A stretch of DNA of 64,000 bases, from NCBI GenBank assembly GCA_048499455.1, contig JASNZV010000001.1, forward strand, positions 868,001 to 932,000, given 5' to 3'. Each line of letters opens with the position of its first letter. The first letter of the stretch is position 1. The stretch is from CFX5 sp023384495 (GTDB lineage: Bacteria; Chloroflexota; Anaerolineae; Caldilineales; Caldilineaceae). Under the pieces are notes generated by a model. That model saw nothing but the letters and a program-made list of their open reading frames with translations, was not told the DNA's origin and did not search any database. Made by a program: the position numbers and the translations under genes. Shown piece after piece: positions 18,669 to 27,566 of the stretch.

Positions 18669-18724
18669 TCTCCGCGTACAAGTCTCCGCGTACAAGTCTC
18701 CGCGTACAAGTCTCCGCGTACAAG
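18669..18724. repeat. Four perfect copies of a 14-bp tandem repeat at the metG ribosome site
   Basis: The unit is TCTCCGCGTACAAG on the plus strand (CTTGTACGCGGAGA on the minus strand), repeated without any mismatch for 56 bp. The copy nearest metG supplies its Shine-Dalgarno GGAGA, 8 nt before the ATG, so the leader holds four equivalent GGAGA sites. Copy-number change would move spare ribosome sites, not the used one. Confidence 0.9.
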
Positions 18725-18865
18725 ATCGTCAGGGCGTTTCTCTAGGCCAATCGACGCAATGTAGGCAGCAAACAGATGAACACAGACACAACCGGGCCCT
18801 GTGTCGGCATGGAGCGATTAGGAGCGATTCTTTGGCCCACGACCACGCTGGGTTGATACGTTTTC
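18725..18865 (-). other. metG leader, no further element recognised
   Basis: The ~140 nt between the promoter candidate and the tandem repeat contain no T-box consensus, no SAM riboswitch core and no terminator that I can see. Confidence 0.4.
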
Positions 18866-18893
18866 ATTATAGCCCCTCCTCACCTTGCAGCAA
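18866..18893 (-). promoter_or_regulatory. Promoter candidate for metG
   Basis: TTGCTG (18893-18888), a 16-bp spacer and TATAAT (18871-18866) on the minus strand; the predicted start is near 18859. Confidence 0.5.
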
Positions 18894-18950
18894 AGCCACA
18901 GGGTGGATGACGTAGCGCATTCATGGACGTTTTTTTGGCAATTCGGGGGG

Positions 18951-18979
18951 TTTACATGCGTCGCAAACCGTGATATGAT
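18951..18979 (+). promoter_or_regulatory. Promoter of the secreted protein gene at 19184
   Basis: TTTACA (18951-18956), a 17-bp spacer and TATGAT (18974-18979). The start near 18986 leaves a ~200-nt leader in which I recognise no RNA element. Confidence 0.55.
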
Positions 18980-19183
18980 GGCAACCGGTTTTAGCAACCG
19001 ACGCCGTCGCCAACCATTTAGCCGTGGTATCCGCCACCACCGCCCATCCCAGACCACGCTGCGAGCGAGATATTCTGATTTCGAACCACTCCGTTTTCCA
19101 CGCAGTCGAAGCAGTGCTGTCACACCCATGCTGTCAAGCCTATGAGGTTGAGCAAACACAATCGCACAAAAGGAAATCTGATC

Positions 19184-20380
19184 ATGAGAAAGAATGTAAT
19201 GGTGGTTTTGTTGTTGGCCGCGCTGATGGTTTTTGCATCGACGCCCGTCTTTGCCCAAGGGAGTGGCCTACCCGAGCCGTTCTGTGGCAACCTGGTTGAG
19301 GCGGATTGCGATATCCTCAAAATGTCCCAAGATGAGCAATTGAATGTTTCATCTTATGTTTCGGTGGTGGACGCCACCACCACCATTGCCGGCATCCCTG
19401 GCCTGCCCGCCGATGAGCTCGTCTTTGGTTGGGCGCAAGACACGGTCCTCGCCCTCGACCCAGAAGTGACGGCGGCGATGGTGATGCTCCAGATGCAAGG
19501 GCCCGAAGCCGTCATGGAGAACATGGAAGATCTCATGGGGCTGACTGTTGACTTTTACAGGACGCTGGGGCTGGACGCGGTGATCGGTTTCAGCATGCCC
19601 GAAGAGATCGCGTCCGTGATTGCCGCCGAATCGGGCGTTGACGTGCCATCCGAGTTGACCCTGCAAGTGATCATGAGCGATGGCTTTGCCTACATCGCCA
19701 CCGAGGATCTGACCTTCATCGACCCCTCCATCGCTGATATGGGCGCCTGGATTGGCGTCGATCTCGCTGGCATGGTCGAGATGGGCATGGCCCAAAGCAT
19801 GGAGATGGATGACCCTGAAGCGCAACAGGCCATGATGACCAGCCTCGGCTTCAGCGCCATGATCAGCTCCGATGAAACACGCGCCCTGCTGGCTCCGTTT
19901 GTCCAGGTTACACGTGGCGATGATGACGAGGTGAATGGCGTCGAGGTCGCCGTCTTTGAAACATCGTTTGACTTTGCCGGCTTCCTGGCCAGCCCTGGTT
20001 TCTGGTCGCTGATTCGCGACAACCTGGACTTTATCAACGCCAACATCGACACCCCCATCAGCGTGGAGGATCTCCAGCAAGCGCAGATGATGATGACCTT
20101 CCTCGGGCCGGCTTTGCTCCAAGGGCTGGAACTGAGCTCTTCCGTGGGCATCGGCCTGGATGACTATCTGCCCTATGCACAGGTTGTCGACTTCCGCTGG
20201 GACCTCTCTGGCCTGCTGGCTTTTGCCGCGTCCACCGGCGCCCTGCCCGAAGGCGCGCCCGAACGCGCGCTGATCAGCCTGGAGATCGACGCCGCCAACG
20301 CCGACTACGATGACGCGCCAGAAATCGTGGCCCCCGAAGACGCCATGATCGTCCCGCTGGAGGCGATGGGCGTGGAATAA
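19184..20380 (+). CDS. Secreted acidic, methionine-rich protein of unknown function
   Basis: A 398-residue protein with a clear Sec signal peptide (MRKNVMVVLLLAALMVFA, cleavage likely after VFA in PVFAQG). The mature protein is acidic and unusually rich in Met. It has a cysteine pair near its N-terminus (FCGNLVEADCDIL) that could form a disulphide. No membrane anchor, lipobox or catalytic motif is seen. Helix-forming stretches such as EMGMAQSMEMDDPEAQQAMM alternate with beta-like strands. The ATG at 19184 is chosen because the signal peptide starts there and AAAGGAA lies upstream. It is convergent with gcvP and shares a hairpin with it at the 3' end. Confidence 0.75.
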   Translation: MRKNVMVVLLLAALMVFASTPVFAQGSGLPEPFCGNLVEADCDILKMSQDEQLNVSSYVSVVDATTTIAGIPGLPADELVFGWAQDTVLALDPEVTAAMVMLQMQGPEAVMENMEDLMGLTVDFYRTLGLDAVIGFSMPEEIASVIAAESGVDVPSELTLQVIMSDGFAYIATEDLTFIDPSIADMGAWIGVDLAGMVEMGMAQSMEMDDPEAQQAMMTSLGFSAMISSDETRALLAPFVQVTRGDDDEVNGVEVAVFETSFDFAGFLASPGFWSLIRDNLDFINANIDTPISVEDLQQAQMMMTFLGPALLQGLELSSSVGIGLDDYLPYAQVVDFRWDLSGLLAFAASTGALPEGAPERALISLEIDAANADYDDAPEIVAPEDAMIVPLEAMGVE

Positions 20381-20383
20381 AAA

Positions 20384-20431
20384 GATAGGGTGACAGGATA
20401 CGGGGTACGTCAATACCCCGTATCCCCTATC
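20384..20431. terminator. Long hairpin between convergent genes, probable bidirectional terminator
   Basis: GGATACGGGGTA (20396-20407) pairs perfectly with TACCCCGTATCC (20414-20425) around a 6-nt loop, and GATAGG (20384-20389) pairs with CCTATC beyond a small bulge. It fills the 51-bp gap between two stop codons. There is no proper T-run on either strand, so termination efficiency is uncertain. Its bases match the GATACGG repeats at 1083 and 12352. Confidence 0.6.
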
Positions 20432-23383
20432 CTACCCATACGCTTCAATGGGCGGGCAGGCGCAGACAATGTGGCGGTCGCCGTAGACATTGTCGACGCG
20501 TGCGACAGCCGGCCAAACCTTGGCGGACCGCACCCACGGCGCCGGAAACGCCGCCAGCTCGCGTGAATAGGGGCGCTCCCAGTCGGCAGCCAACACCACT
20601 GTTGCCGGGTGAGGCGCCCCTTTCAATGGGTTATTGGTTGCATCCCACTCGCCGCATTCGACGGCGCGGATCTCCTCTCGGATCGCGATCATGGCATCGC
20701 AGAAGCGATCCAACTCTGCCTTGGACTCACTTTCGGTTGGCTCGATCATCAACGTGCCCGGCACCGGGAACGACATCGTCGGCGCATGAAAGCCATAGTC
20801 CATAAGCCGCTTGGCAATGTCCTCCGCCTCGATGCCCACCTGCTTGAGCGGGCGCGTGTCGATGATGCATTCATGGGCCACACGGCCCCGCCGCCCCTTG
20901 TACAAGATGGGATAGTGAGGCTCCAACCGGGCGGCAATGTAGTTGGCGTTGAGAATGGCGATCCGGGTTGCTTCCGTCAGCCCTTCGGCCCCCATCATGG
21001 CAATGTATGCATACGAGATGGGCAAAATGCTGCTGCTCCCCCACGGCGCCGCCGAGATGGTCGGTCTGGGATTGCTGGCGTCCCCAGTCGCAAGCGCCTC
21101 CGCTGCATCCAGTACAAAGTGGCCCGGCAAATAGGGGACCAAATGCGCCGCCACCCCAATCGGCCCCATGCCTGGCCCGCCCCCACCGTGAGGAATGCAA
21201 AACGTCTTGTGCAGGTTGAGATGGCACACATCGGCGCCAATCGCTCCCGGGCGCGTCAACCCCACCTGGGCGTTCATGTTGGCGCCGTCCATATAGACCT
21301 GGCCGCCGTGCGTGTGGATGATCTGGCAGATTTCGACGATCTCTTCTTCGAAGACGCCATGCGTCGAGGGATAGGTCACCATCAGCGCGGCCAACTGGGC
21401 GCTGTGCTGCTCGGCCTTGGCGCGCAAGTCATCCACGTCGATGTTGCCCTGTTCGTCGCACGCAACCACTACCACCTCCATCCCCGCCATGACCGCGCTG
21501 GCCGGATTGGTGCCATGCGCCGACGAGGGGATCAGACAAACCCGGCGATGGGCCTCGCCGCGCGCCCGGTGATAGCCGCCGATGGCAAGCAGCCCCGCAT
21601 ATTCGCCCTGCGAGCCGGCGTTGGGTTGTAGCGAGACGGCGGCAAACCCCGTGATTTCGGCCAGCCATGCCTCCAACCGCCGGAAGAGCGTCTGGTAGCC
21701 CTGGGTCTGTTCCACCGGCGCAAAGGGGTGCAGCCGGCCAAATCCCGCCCACGTCACTGGGATCATCTCGGTGGTGGCGTTGAGCTTCATGGTGCAGGAC
21801 CCCAGTGGGATCATCGAGTGGATCAACGACACATCGCGCGCCTGCAAGCGGTGGATGTAGCGCAACATTTCGTGCTCGGCGTGATAACTGTTGAAGACGG
21901 GGTGGGCCAGATACGCGCTCGTGCGCTGGAAGGGCGTTGGATAATCCAACGTGGCGGCATTGGCCAGCCCGACTAGATCCGCGCCATCGACGCCAAAAAT
22001 GGCGAAGAGTGTTTGCAAGTCGGCGGTCGTCACGGTCTCATCCAGCGTCACGCCCACGGCGCCGTCGGGGTAGATGCGCAGATTGACCTGGCGAGCCGTC
22101 GCCGATTCGAGCAGCGCGCCCGCGGTATGGGGCCCGCCGCTGATCTTGAGCGTGTCGAAGATGGGGTCATCGTTGACCGAATAGCCTGCGTTGCGCAGCG
22201 CCTGCGCCAGCACCAACGTCATCAGCCGCACGCGCCGGGCAATCTGGCGCAGCCCCATTGGCCCATGATAGACGGCGTACATGGAGGCCATGACCGCCAG
22301 CAGCACCTGAGCCGTGCAGATGTTGCTGGTGGCTTTCTCGCGGCGGATATGCTGCTCACGGGTCTGCAAGGTAAGGCGAAGCGCGGGCGCGCCCGTTGCA
22401 TCCACCGAGACGCCCACCAGCCGCCCCGGCATGAGCCGTTTGTAGGCGTCTTTGGTCGCCATATAGGCGGCGTGGGGGCCACCATAGCCCAGGGGCACGC
22501 CAAAGCGCTGGCTGTTGCCCACAGCAATATCGGCGCCAAACTCGCCCGGTGGCTGCAGCAGCGTCAGCGCCAGCAGATCGGCAGCCACCACCACCAGCGC
22601 GCCGGCATCGTGCGCCCGGGCGCAGAAGCCCCTATGGTCGGCGATGTTGCCCTCGGTGTCAGGATATTGCAGCAGGGCGCCAAAGGTCTCGGCGCCAAAG
22701 TCGTATGTGTCCGGGTCGCCAACGACCACGTTGTATCCCAACGGCTCGGCGCGTGTGCGCACCACATCGATGGTCTGTGGGTGGCAGGTGGCCGCGACAA
22801 AAAAGGTGTTGCCCTGTGCGCCGCGCGCCTGCGCCCGCTTGCAGAGCGTCATCGCCTCGGCGGCGGCGGTGGCTTCGTCCAGCAACGAGGCGTTGGCAAT
22901 ATCCATGCCGGTGAGGTCGATGATCAGGGTCTGAAAGTTGAGCAGCGCCTCCAGCCGCCCCTGGGCAATTTCGGGCTGATAGGGGGTATATTGCGTATAC
23001 CAGCCGGGGTTTTCCATGATGTTGCGCAGGATCACCGGTGGGGTGATGGTGTCGGCGTAGCCCATGCCAATGTACGAGCGAAAACATTGGTTCTGTTCGG
23101 CCAGACCGCGCAATTCGGCCAGCACAGCGGATTCGCCGCGCGCGGCGGGCAGATCCAGGGGCTGGCTCATGCGGATCGGTGGCGGGACAGTTTGGTCGAT
23201 CAGGGCGTCAAGTGAGGCTACGCCAATGGTCCGTAGCATGGCCTCGACATCATCGGGGCGTGGGCCAATGTGGCGGGGTGCAAAGTGGTCAAGCGGCTGG
23301 AGTAGTTCGGCGTTGGCGGCGTGGGGTTCACCGCCATGCCGGGCAGGGGCAAGGGCGGCGGATGGATGGGTGGCGACAGTCAT
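20432..23383 (-). CDS. gcvP: Glycine dehydrogenase (decarboxylating), P-protein of the glycine cleavage system
   Basis: A 983-residue single-chain P-protein (the alpha and beta halves fused, as in proteobacteria and eukaryotes). It removes CO2 from glycine and loads the aminomethyl group onto H-protein. The N-terminal half has FAPRHIGPRPDDVEAML and SYIGMGYADTITPPVILRNI. The C-terminal half has the PLP-lysine segment CHLNLHKTFCIPHGGGGPG. The ATG at 23383 follows GAGGAGCC. The gcvT and gcvH genes are not in the window. A tandem glycine riboswitch with a terminator precedes it, so glycine should switch it on. Identification is firm. Confidence 0.97.
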   Translation of the reverse strand: MTVATHPSAALAPARHGGEPHAANAELLQPLDHFAPRHIGPRPDDVEAMLRTIGVASLDALIDQTVPPPIRMSQPLDLPAARGESAVLAELRGLAEQNQCFRSYIGMGYADTITPPVILRNIMENPGWYTQYTPYQPEIAQGRLEALLNFQTLIIDLTGMDIANASLLDEATAAAEAMTLCKRAQARGAQGNTFFVAATCHPQTIDVVRTRAEPLGYNVVVGDPDTYDFGAETFGALLQYPDTEGNIADHRGFCARAHDAGALVVVAADLLALTLLQPPGEFGADIAVGNSQRFGVPLGYGGPHAAYMATKDAYKRLMPGRLVGVSVDATGAPALRLTLQTREQHIRREKATSNICTAQVLLAVMASMYAVYHGPMGLRQIARRVRLMTLVLAQALRNAGYSVNDDPIFDTLKISGGPHTAGALLESATARQVNLRIYPDGAVGVTLDETVTTADLQTLFAIFGVDGADLVGLANAATLDYPTPFQRTSAYLAHPVFNSYHAEHEMLRYIHRLQARDVSLIHSMIPLGSCTMKLNATTEMIPVTWAGFGRLHPFAPVEQTQGYQTLFRRLEAWLAEITGFAAVSLQPNAGSQGEYAGLLAIGGYHRARGEAHRRVCLIPSSAHGTNPASAVMAGMEVVVVACDEQGNIDVDDLRAKAEQHSAQLAALMVTYPSTHGVFEEEIVEICQIIHTHGGQVYMDGANMNAQVGLTRPGAIGADVCHLNLHKTFCIPHGGGGPGMGPIGVAAHLVPYLPGHFVLDAAEALATGDASNPRPTISAAPWGSSSILPISYAYIAMMGAEGLTEATRIAILNANYIAARLEPHYPILYKGRRGRVAHECIIDTRPLKQVGIEAEDIAKRLMDYGFHAPTMSFPVPGTLMIEPTESESKAELDRFCDAMIAIREEIRAVECGEWDATNNPLKGAPHPATVVLAADWERPYSRELAAFPAPWVRSAKVWPAVARVDNVYGDRHIVCACPPIEAYG

Positions 23384-23437
23384 GGACGCAGGCTCCTCAA
23401 TCAGATGCGCATTCCCATGCGCAAGCGAATCTGCAAC

Positions 23438-23467
23438 AAAAAACGAGCATCCGCGTTGAATGCCCGT
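23438..23467 (-). terminator. Expression-platform terminator of the glycine riboswitch
   Basis: On the minus strand ACGGGCAT (23467-23460) pairs with ATGCTCGT (23450-23443; one G-T pair) across a 9-nt loop and is followed by TTTTTT. It lies just after the second aptamer and 55 nt before gcvP. Confidence 0.8.
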
Positions 23468-23469
23468 TT

Positions 23470-23720
23470 CCCCTGTTGCAGACCTGAGAGATTCCGCATG
23501 CCCGGCCACGCCCGGCCTACGTTGCCCCGTCGGTGTCGCGCCGCTTCCGGCGTGAACTCTCCAGAGGTGCTGATGCCTGCTCCCCAGGGCAGAAGCCCAC
23601 GGTCACAGACGTACACACGGCGATCCTTTTGCCTGAGAGTGTCACCCGAACAGTGTTGCCTGCTGTTGCGGGCTTGCCCCTTCGGCGACCGAGCGAATGG
23701 CGACTGATCAACGCGGAACA
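23470..23720 (-). promoter_or_regulatory. Tandem glycine riboswitch upstream of gcvP
   Basis: Read on the minus strand, aptamer 1 shows GCCGAAGGGGCAAGC (23686-23672) and CTCTCAGGCAAAAGGA (23639-23624). Aptamer 2 shows GGAGAG (23562-23557), CACCGACGGGGCAACG (23535-23520) and CTCTCAGG near 23490, closing with CAGGGG. These are the conserved cores of the Gly riboswitch. The usual GGAGAG at the 5' side of aptamer 1 is not visible. With the terminator that follows, glycine binding is expected to favour read-through into gcvP. Confidence 0.88.
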
Positions 23721-23853
23721 TGCTGGGCTTCGGCGCCCATCCCGCACAATCAAATCAAGCGCAATCATTTCAACATGGGTGATTCACTGTACGCGATTTG
23801 CCGATCACCCGGTTCTCTCTCGCCGTGTCATTTCAGCATTGCTATTATCCATC

Positions 23854-23882
23854 AGTATAACCCATCGGCCCGCCTGCGCCAA
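23854..23882 (-). promoter_or_regulatory. Promoter candidate for the riboswitch-gcvP transcript
   Basis: TTGGCG (23882-23877), a 17-bp spacer and TATACT (23859-23854) on the minus strand; the start near 23847 gives ~130 nt before the first recognisable aptamer core. Confidence 0.45.
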
Positions 23883-23908
23883 GTCAGCCGCGCATGGCGC
23901 TGACGCCT

Positions 23909-24811
23909 TCAAAAACTCTCTGCATATTGCCAGCGGCGGAGCAGAAACGACTGTACACTCACCACCAAAAAGGTGATCAGATAGAGCGTCCAGACCACAG
24001 CTGCTGCATAGCCAAAACGCAAATCGTCAAAAGCCAGCCAGTAGGTGTACAATGGGATAAACAATGTGGCGTAGCCTGGCCCCCCCTTGGTCACCACCAG
24101 CGACGGCACAAAATTGGCCTGAACGCTCACGATCAGATCGCGCGCCGTCAGCAAGACCAGGCTGGGGAGTAACATGGGCAGCGTAATGTGGCGAAAGCGC
24201 GCCCAGGCCCCGGCGCCATCCATTGCGCTGGCCTCGTAGAGCGCCGCCGGGATCATACGCACCGAGGCCAACAGCACGACAAAGCCCTCGCCCAGTTGCC
24301 ACGTCGCCATGATCACCAATGCCCACATGGCGGGCCAGGGCTCTGCCGGCCAGGCCGGGGCGGGCAGAAAGAGCGTCTTCAACAGCAGGTTGACCGGCCC
24401 ATACAGGGGGTTGAACGAAATCAGCCAGATCGTTGCATAGGCAATGTCTGGGATCACGGTGGGCAAATAGATGGCGGCGCGCGCCAGATTGGCGCCGGGG
24501 CGCTGCGGCTTGAGGATCAACGCAAAGAAAAAGGCGCCGCCAATCCGCAAGGGCACGGCCAACGCCAGATAGATAAGCGTGTTGCTCAAAGCCACCCAGA
24601 AGAGACGGTCTTGCCACAGGCGCTCGAAATTGCCGAGCCCGATCCAGACGGGCGGCGTCAGCGCATCGAAGCGGGTAAAGGCGAGCCCCAGCGCCAACCC
24701 CGACGGCAACACAATGAGGAGGCTCAACCCCAACAGATAGGGTAGAAGCATTCCCCATGTGGTGAAGGCCGCTTGATACTTTGAATACATTGGGCGCTTC
24801 ATAAACTTCAT
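23909..24811 (-). CDS. Sugar-type ABC transporter permease (MalF/UgpA family), without partners
   Basis: A 300-residue permease with six predicted helices (first MLLPYLLGLSLLIVLPSGLALGL). The EAA-type cytoplasmic loop that docks on the ATPase reads EASAMDGAGAWARFRHITLP. Family members pair with a MalG-type permease, a binding lipoprotein and a shared ATPase, but none of these is adjacent: the downstream gene is gcvP and the upstream gene is divergent. The start is uncertain: ATGs at 24811, 24802 and 24790 are all possible, and a TATGAT lies only 3 nt before the first. It could be an operon remnant, or it could work with components encoded elsewhere. Confidence 0.85.
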   Translation of the reverse strand: MKFMKRPMYSKYQAAFTTWGMLLPYLLGLSLLIVLPSGLALGLAFTRFDALTPPVWIGLGNFERLWQDRLFWVALSNTLIYLALAVPLRIGGAFFFALILKPQRPGANLARAAIYLPTVIPDIAYATIWLISFNPLYGPVNLLLKTLFLPAPAWPAEPWPAMWALVIMATWQLGEGFVVLLASVRMIPAALYEASAMDGAGAWARFRHITLPMLLPSLVLLTARDLIVSVQANFVPSLVVTKGGPGYATLFIPLYTYWLAFDDLRFGYAAAVVWTLYLITFLVVSVQSFLLRRWQYAESF

Positions 24812-24920
24812 AATATCATATCAAGTCCGATCAAGTCATATGAATTGCGACGCCCGTTGGCAAGAACCTTCAATACGGAGTAGTCTGGCGTTTCGGAACA
24901 TCGATGGAGGCTGAATTCAG

Positions 24921-27485
24921 ATGAACGTCATGCGTCTATGCTTCACGTTGCTGTTGGCGTTGGGCCTGTTGGCGCCACCGGCCAGCGTCTTTGCGCAGTA
25001 TCCTGGGCCACCCCAGCCTGACCGCAGTAAGGAGCCGGAAGGCATTGAGTTTCACCCCGACATGTTGCGCATGATGGAGCCTTATCGAGAGATGCTCTCG
25101 GGGTCAACATGGCTGATTGCCCACGGGATCGACAACCGCATGTGGGCCAAGCGCCCCGACTGGAACGCAGTCAACCGTTATGACCTTGCCACGCTCAACA
25201 GCCCGCTGACAGTGGGCAGCCCCGCGCCCGCAACCCAAGGCGGCGGCGCCGGTGTGCTTGTGCCCTACCGCGACCCAGCGCCGGCTTTTAGCCGGAACCT
25301 GTTGGTGACACGCGATTTCAGCGCCCGCACCCTGCAGACTGAACCCCACCTGGCCGTCAATCCGCTCGACCCCGACCACCTGGTGATCGGCGCCATCGAC
25401 TACAACTTCCCCAGCAACAGCGTCTACGTCAGCATCGACGGCGGCTCCACCTGGGACGGTCCGCGGCAGACCAAATATCTGCGCGACGACCTCGGCTCTG
25501 GCGGCGACCCGGTGCTTGCATTTGACAGCAAGGGCAACGTCTATATCCTCTCCATTTCCATCGGCGTCGAAGACTATGGGATCGGCTCGGCCGCCGGCGA
25601 GGCGCTGGTCTCTAGCATTGCGATTGCCTCATCGAACGACGGCGGCTACACGTGGAATGACCCGATCTCTACGGCGCGGGCAACCATCGACACCGATGTA
25701 ACGCTCGACCCCAGTGGTCGCATCCGCGGCACGATCAGCTTTGGCTTTCTCGACAAGCCGTGGCTCGCCACCGGGCCGCACCCCACCATCGAAGACCAGG
25801 AGATGATCTACGTCACCTACACCGAGTTTGTGACTCGCTACGGCATTCTCTACATCGGCGAGTTGCCCGTGCTGGGCATCCCCGAGGTGTTGACCACGCC
25901 GCGGCTGGTCGCCTCTGCCGATGGCGGGCAGACCTGGTCCAAGCCGGTTGGCGTTGGGCCGACGGTGCGCAGCACCTTTGGCGAGCAGGAAGGCGCGGGC
26001 GCCGGGGCCAGTGAGGTGACCGACCGCGTGCTCGATGAATTGTTCGAGCCGGAAATCGTTGTCGCGGGCGACGATCCACAGTACCGAGAAGAGGTGCTGA
26101 CCGAACTGGCGGCGCGCGTGGCTCGTTCACCGCAGATGCAAAACGAAATCCAAGAGCAGGGCACAAAAAGAACTGTTCAAGGGCCGGCGCCGATTGTCGA
26201 TTCACAGGGCAATCTCTTTGTCGCCTGGCTCGACAGCACCGACGATGAGGCCATGCGCGGGTTAGGCGAACTCTATATGGCCAAGTCGGAGGACGGCGGC
26301 ATGACTTTTGACAAGCCAGTCCGCATTGCCAGTTTCCTCGAGATCCCGTTTCGCCCGCGCAATGCCTACTTCCGCTACTGGGCATCCGCCTTCCCCAAGC
26401 TGACGGTGGGCCCTAACGATGAACTCTATGTGGTCTATGGCGCGCTGCCGCCCGACAACCCCTACGACGAGGGCGACATCTACTTTATCCGTTCCACCAA
26501 TGGCGGCGCCCGTTGGACGCGCCCCCGGCGCCTCAACCAGGATGAAACATCGGCCGTGCAGTTCTTCCCTGATGTGACCGTGGGCCCCGACGGCCAGATC
26601 CACGCCATGTGGGGTGATATGCGCGATGACCCTGTGGGCACGCGCTTCCACATCTACTATACGTCGTCGGAAGATCAGGGTGATACGTGGGGCTTTGTCA
26701 ACACCGAGATCGACCTGCCCGTGCCCGAAACCCGCGTGACCGACTTCCCCACCAACCCCAACAAGGCCTTTCCGTCGGGCGTTTTCATCGGCGACTACTT
26801 TGGCATCGCCGCCACCGAAGAAGAAGTCTACATGGTCTGGGCCGACGGCCGTCTGGGCGAATATGGCGCCGTCAATCAGAAGATTGGCTTTGCCCGCCGC
26901 CGCGCCATGCCGGCGCCCGAAATCTACCTCAGCCCCAGCGCCGGCGCCGGTGGCGAAACCATCACCGTGCAGGGCTTTGGCTTCCAACCCGATATGCTCT
27001 ACTACCTGCAAGTGGGCGGCAGCACGGTGACTACCGGGCGCACCAATGCCGATGGCGTGATGACAGCCAGCGTCTTTGTGCCCATTTCGGGTGAAGGCGC
27101 TCACCCCGTCGTGCTGGTGGACGAATCGGGCAACGTGGCGGGCACGTCGTTCTACATGGAGTTTGGCTTTGACAATGTGCAGACTTCGCTCCGTGATCTG
27201 CGCACACAACTCGAAGCGTTGGCGGCCGCCAATGGCGCGACGCAGACCAGCGCGGCCCATCAAACTGCCAACGTGACCGAAGAGACCACCCTTGCAGTGC
27301 AGAAACTGGCCGCCGAGCTAGAGGCGTTGCGCGCGCTTACCCAACCCGCTGAGCCGGCCGCGCCGATTGCGGTTGCTGGCGTTGCGGCAGCCGGCTGGCC
27401 GTGGGGCGGCGCCGCGTTCGGCGGTTTGGTGTTGGGTGTTGCGCTGACGCTCGTGGGCGCCGCCTTCCGGCGACGCGGAGCGTAG
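24921..27485 (+). CDS. Secreted, C-terminally anchored BNR/Asp-box repeat protein (sialidase-like propeller)
   Basis: An 854-residue protein. A Sec signal (LCFTLLLALGLLAPPASVFA) is followed by a propeller with Asp-box motifs SIDGGSTWDG, SSNDGGYTWND, SADGGQTWSK, SEDGGMTFDK, STNGGARWTR and SEDQGDTWGF. An IPT-like beta-sandwich follows (GGETITVQGFGFQPDMLYYLQ), then a coiled-coil-like stretch and a final transmembrane helix (WGGAAFGGLVLGVALTLVGA) with an Arg-rich end. Asp boxes are found in sialidases but also in many non-enzymatic propellers, and I see no convincing catalytic Arg triad. The start at 24921 has GGAGG upstream. It is 81 bp before a substrate-binding protein with the same C-terminal anchoring, so the two probably act together at the cell surface. 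Confidence 0.85.
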   Translation: MNVMRLCFTLLLALGLLAPPASVFAQYPGPPQPDRSKEPEGIEFHPDMLRMMEPYREMLSGSTWLIAHGIDNRMWAKRPDWNAVNRYDLATLNSPLTVGSPAPATQGGGAGVLVPYRDPAPAFSRNLLVTRDFSARTLQTEPHLAVNPLDPDHLVIGAIDYNFPSNSVYVSIDGGSTWDGPRQTKYLRDDLGSGGDPVLAFDSKGNVYILSISIGVEDYGIGSAAGEALVSSIAIASSNDGGYTWNDPISTARATIDTDVTLDPSGRIRGTISFGFLDKPWLATGPHPTIEDQEMIYVTYTEFVTRYGILYIGELPVLGIPEVLTTPRLVASADGGQTWSKPVGVGPTVRSTFGEQEGAGAGASEVTDRVLDELFEPEIVVAGDDPQYREEVLTELAARVARSPQMQNEIQEQGTKRTVQGPAPIVDSQGNLFVAWLDSTDDEAMRGLGELYMAKSEDGGMTFDKPVRIASFLEIPFRPRNAYFRYWASAFPKLTVGPNDELYVVYGALPPDNPYDEGDIYFIRSTNGGARWTRPRRLNQDETSAVQFFPDVTVGPDGQIHAMWGDMRDDPVGTRFHIYYTSSEDQGDTWGFVNTEIDLPVPETRVTDFPTNPNKAFPSGVFIGDYFGIAATEEEVYMVWADGRLGEYGAVNQKIGFARRRAMPAPEIYLSPSAGAGGETITVQGFGFQPDMLYYLQVGGSTVTTGRTNADGVMTASVFVPISGEGAHPVVLVDESGNVAGTSFYMEFGFDNVQTSLRDLRTQLEALAAANGATQTSAAHQTANVTEETTLAVQKLAAELEALRALTQPAEPAAPIAVAGVAAAGWPWGGAAFGGLVLGVALTLVGAAFRRRGA

Positions 27486-27566
27486 CATCGAGGTGGCGTC
27501 GGCGCCCGTTGGCGGATTGCAACGCACCGCTCAACCCGTTATGTCAGATGAGAAGGATGGCAAACG

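Noticed and set aside
18661..18723. N-terminal extension of metG through the 14-bp repeats
   Set aside because: It would only translate the repeat (YAETCTRR-like residues); the conserved MetRS start and its ribosome site lie after it.
18669..18724. CRISPR array
   Set aside because: The repeats are contiguous without spacers, only 14 bp long, and no cas gene is present.
18725..18865. T-box or SAM riboswitch in the metG leader
   Set aside because: No T-box core sequence, specifier stem or SAM-I core was found, and no terminator precedes metG.
22013..23215. Plus-strand open frame opposite gcvP
   Set aside because: Composition (His/Gln/Arg-rich, no hydrophobic core) is that of an antisense shadow, and gcvP is certain.
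24921..27485. True sialidase
   Set aside because: Asp boxes are present, but I could not see the catalytic Arg triad, Tyr/Glu pair and FRIP motif, so only a BNR propeller is claimed.
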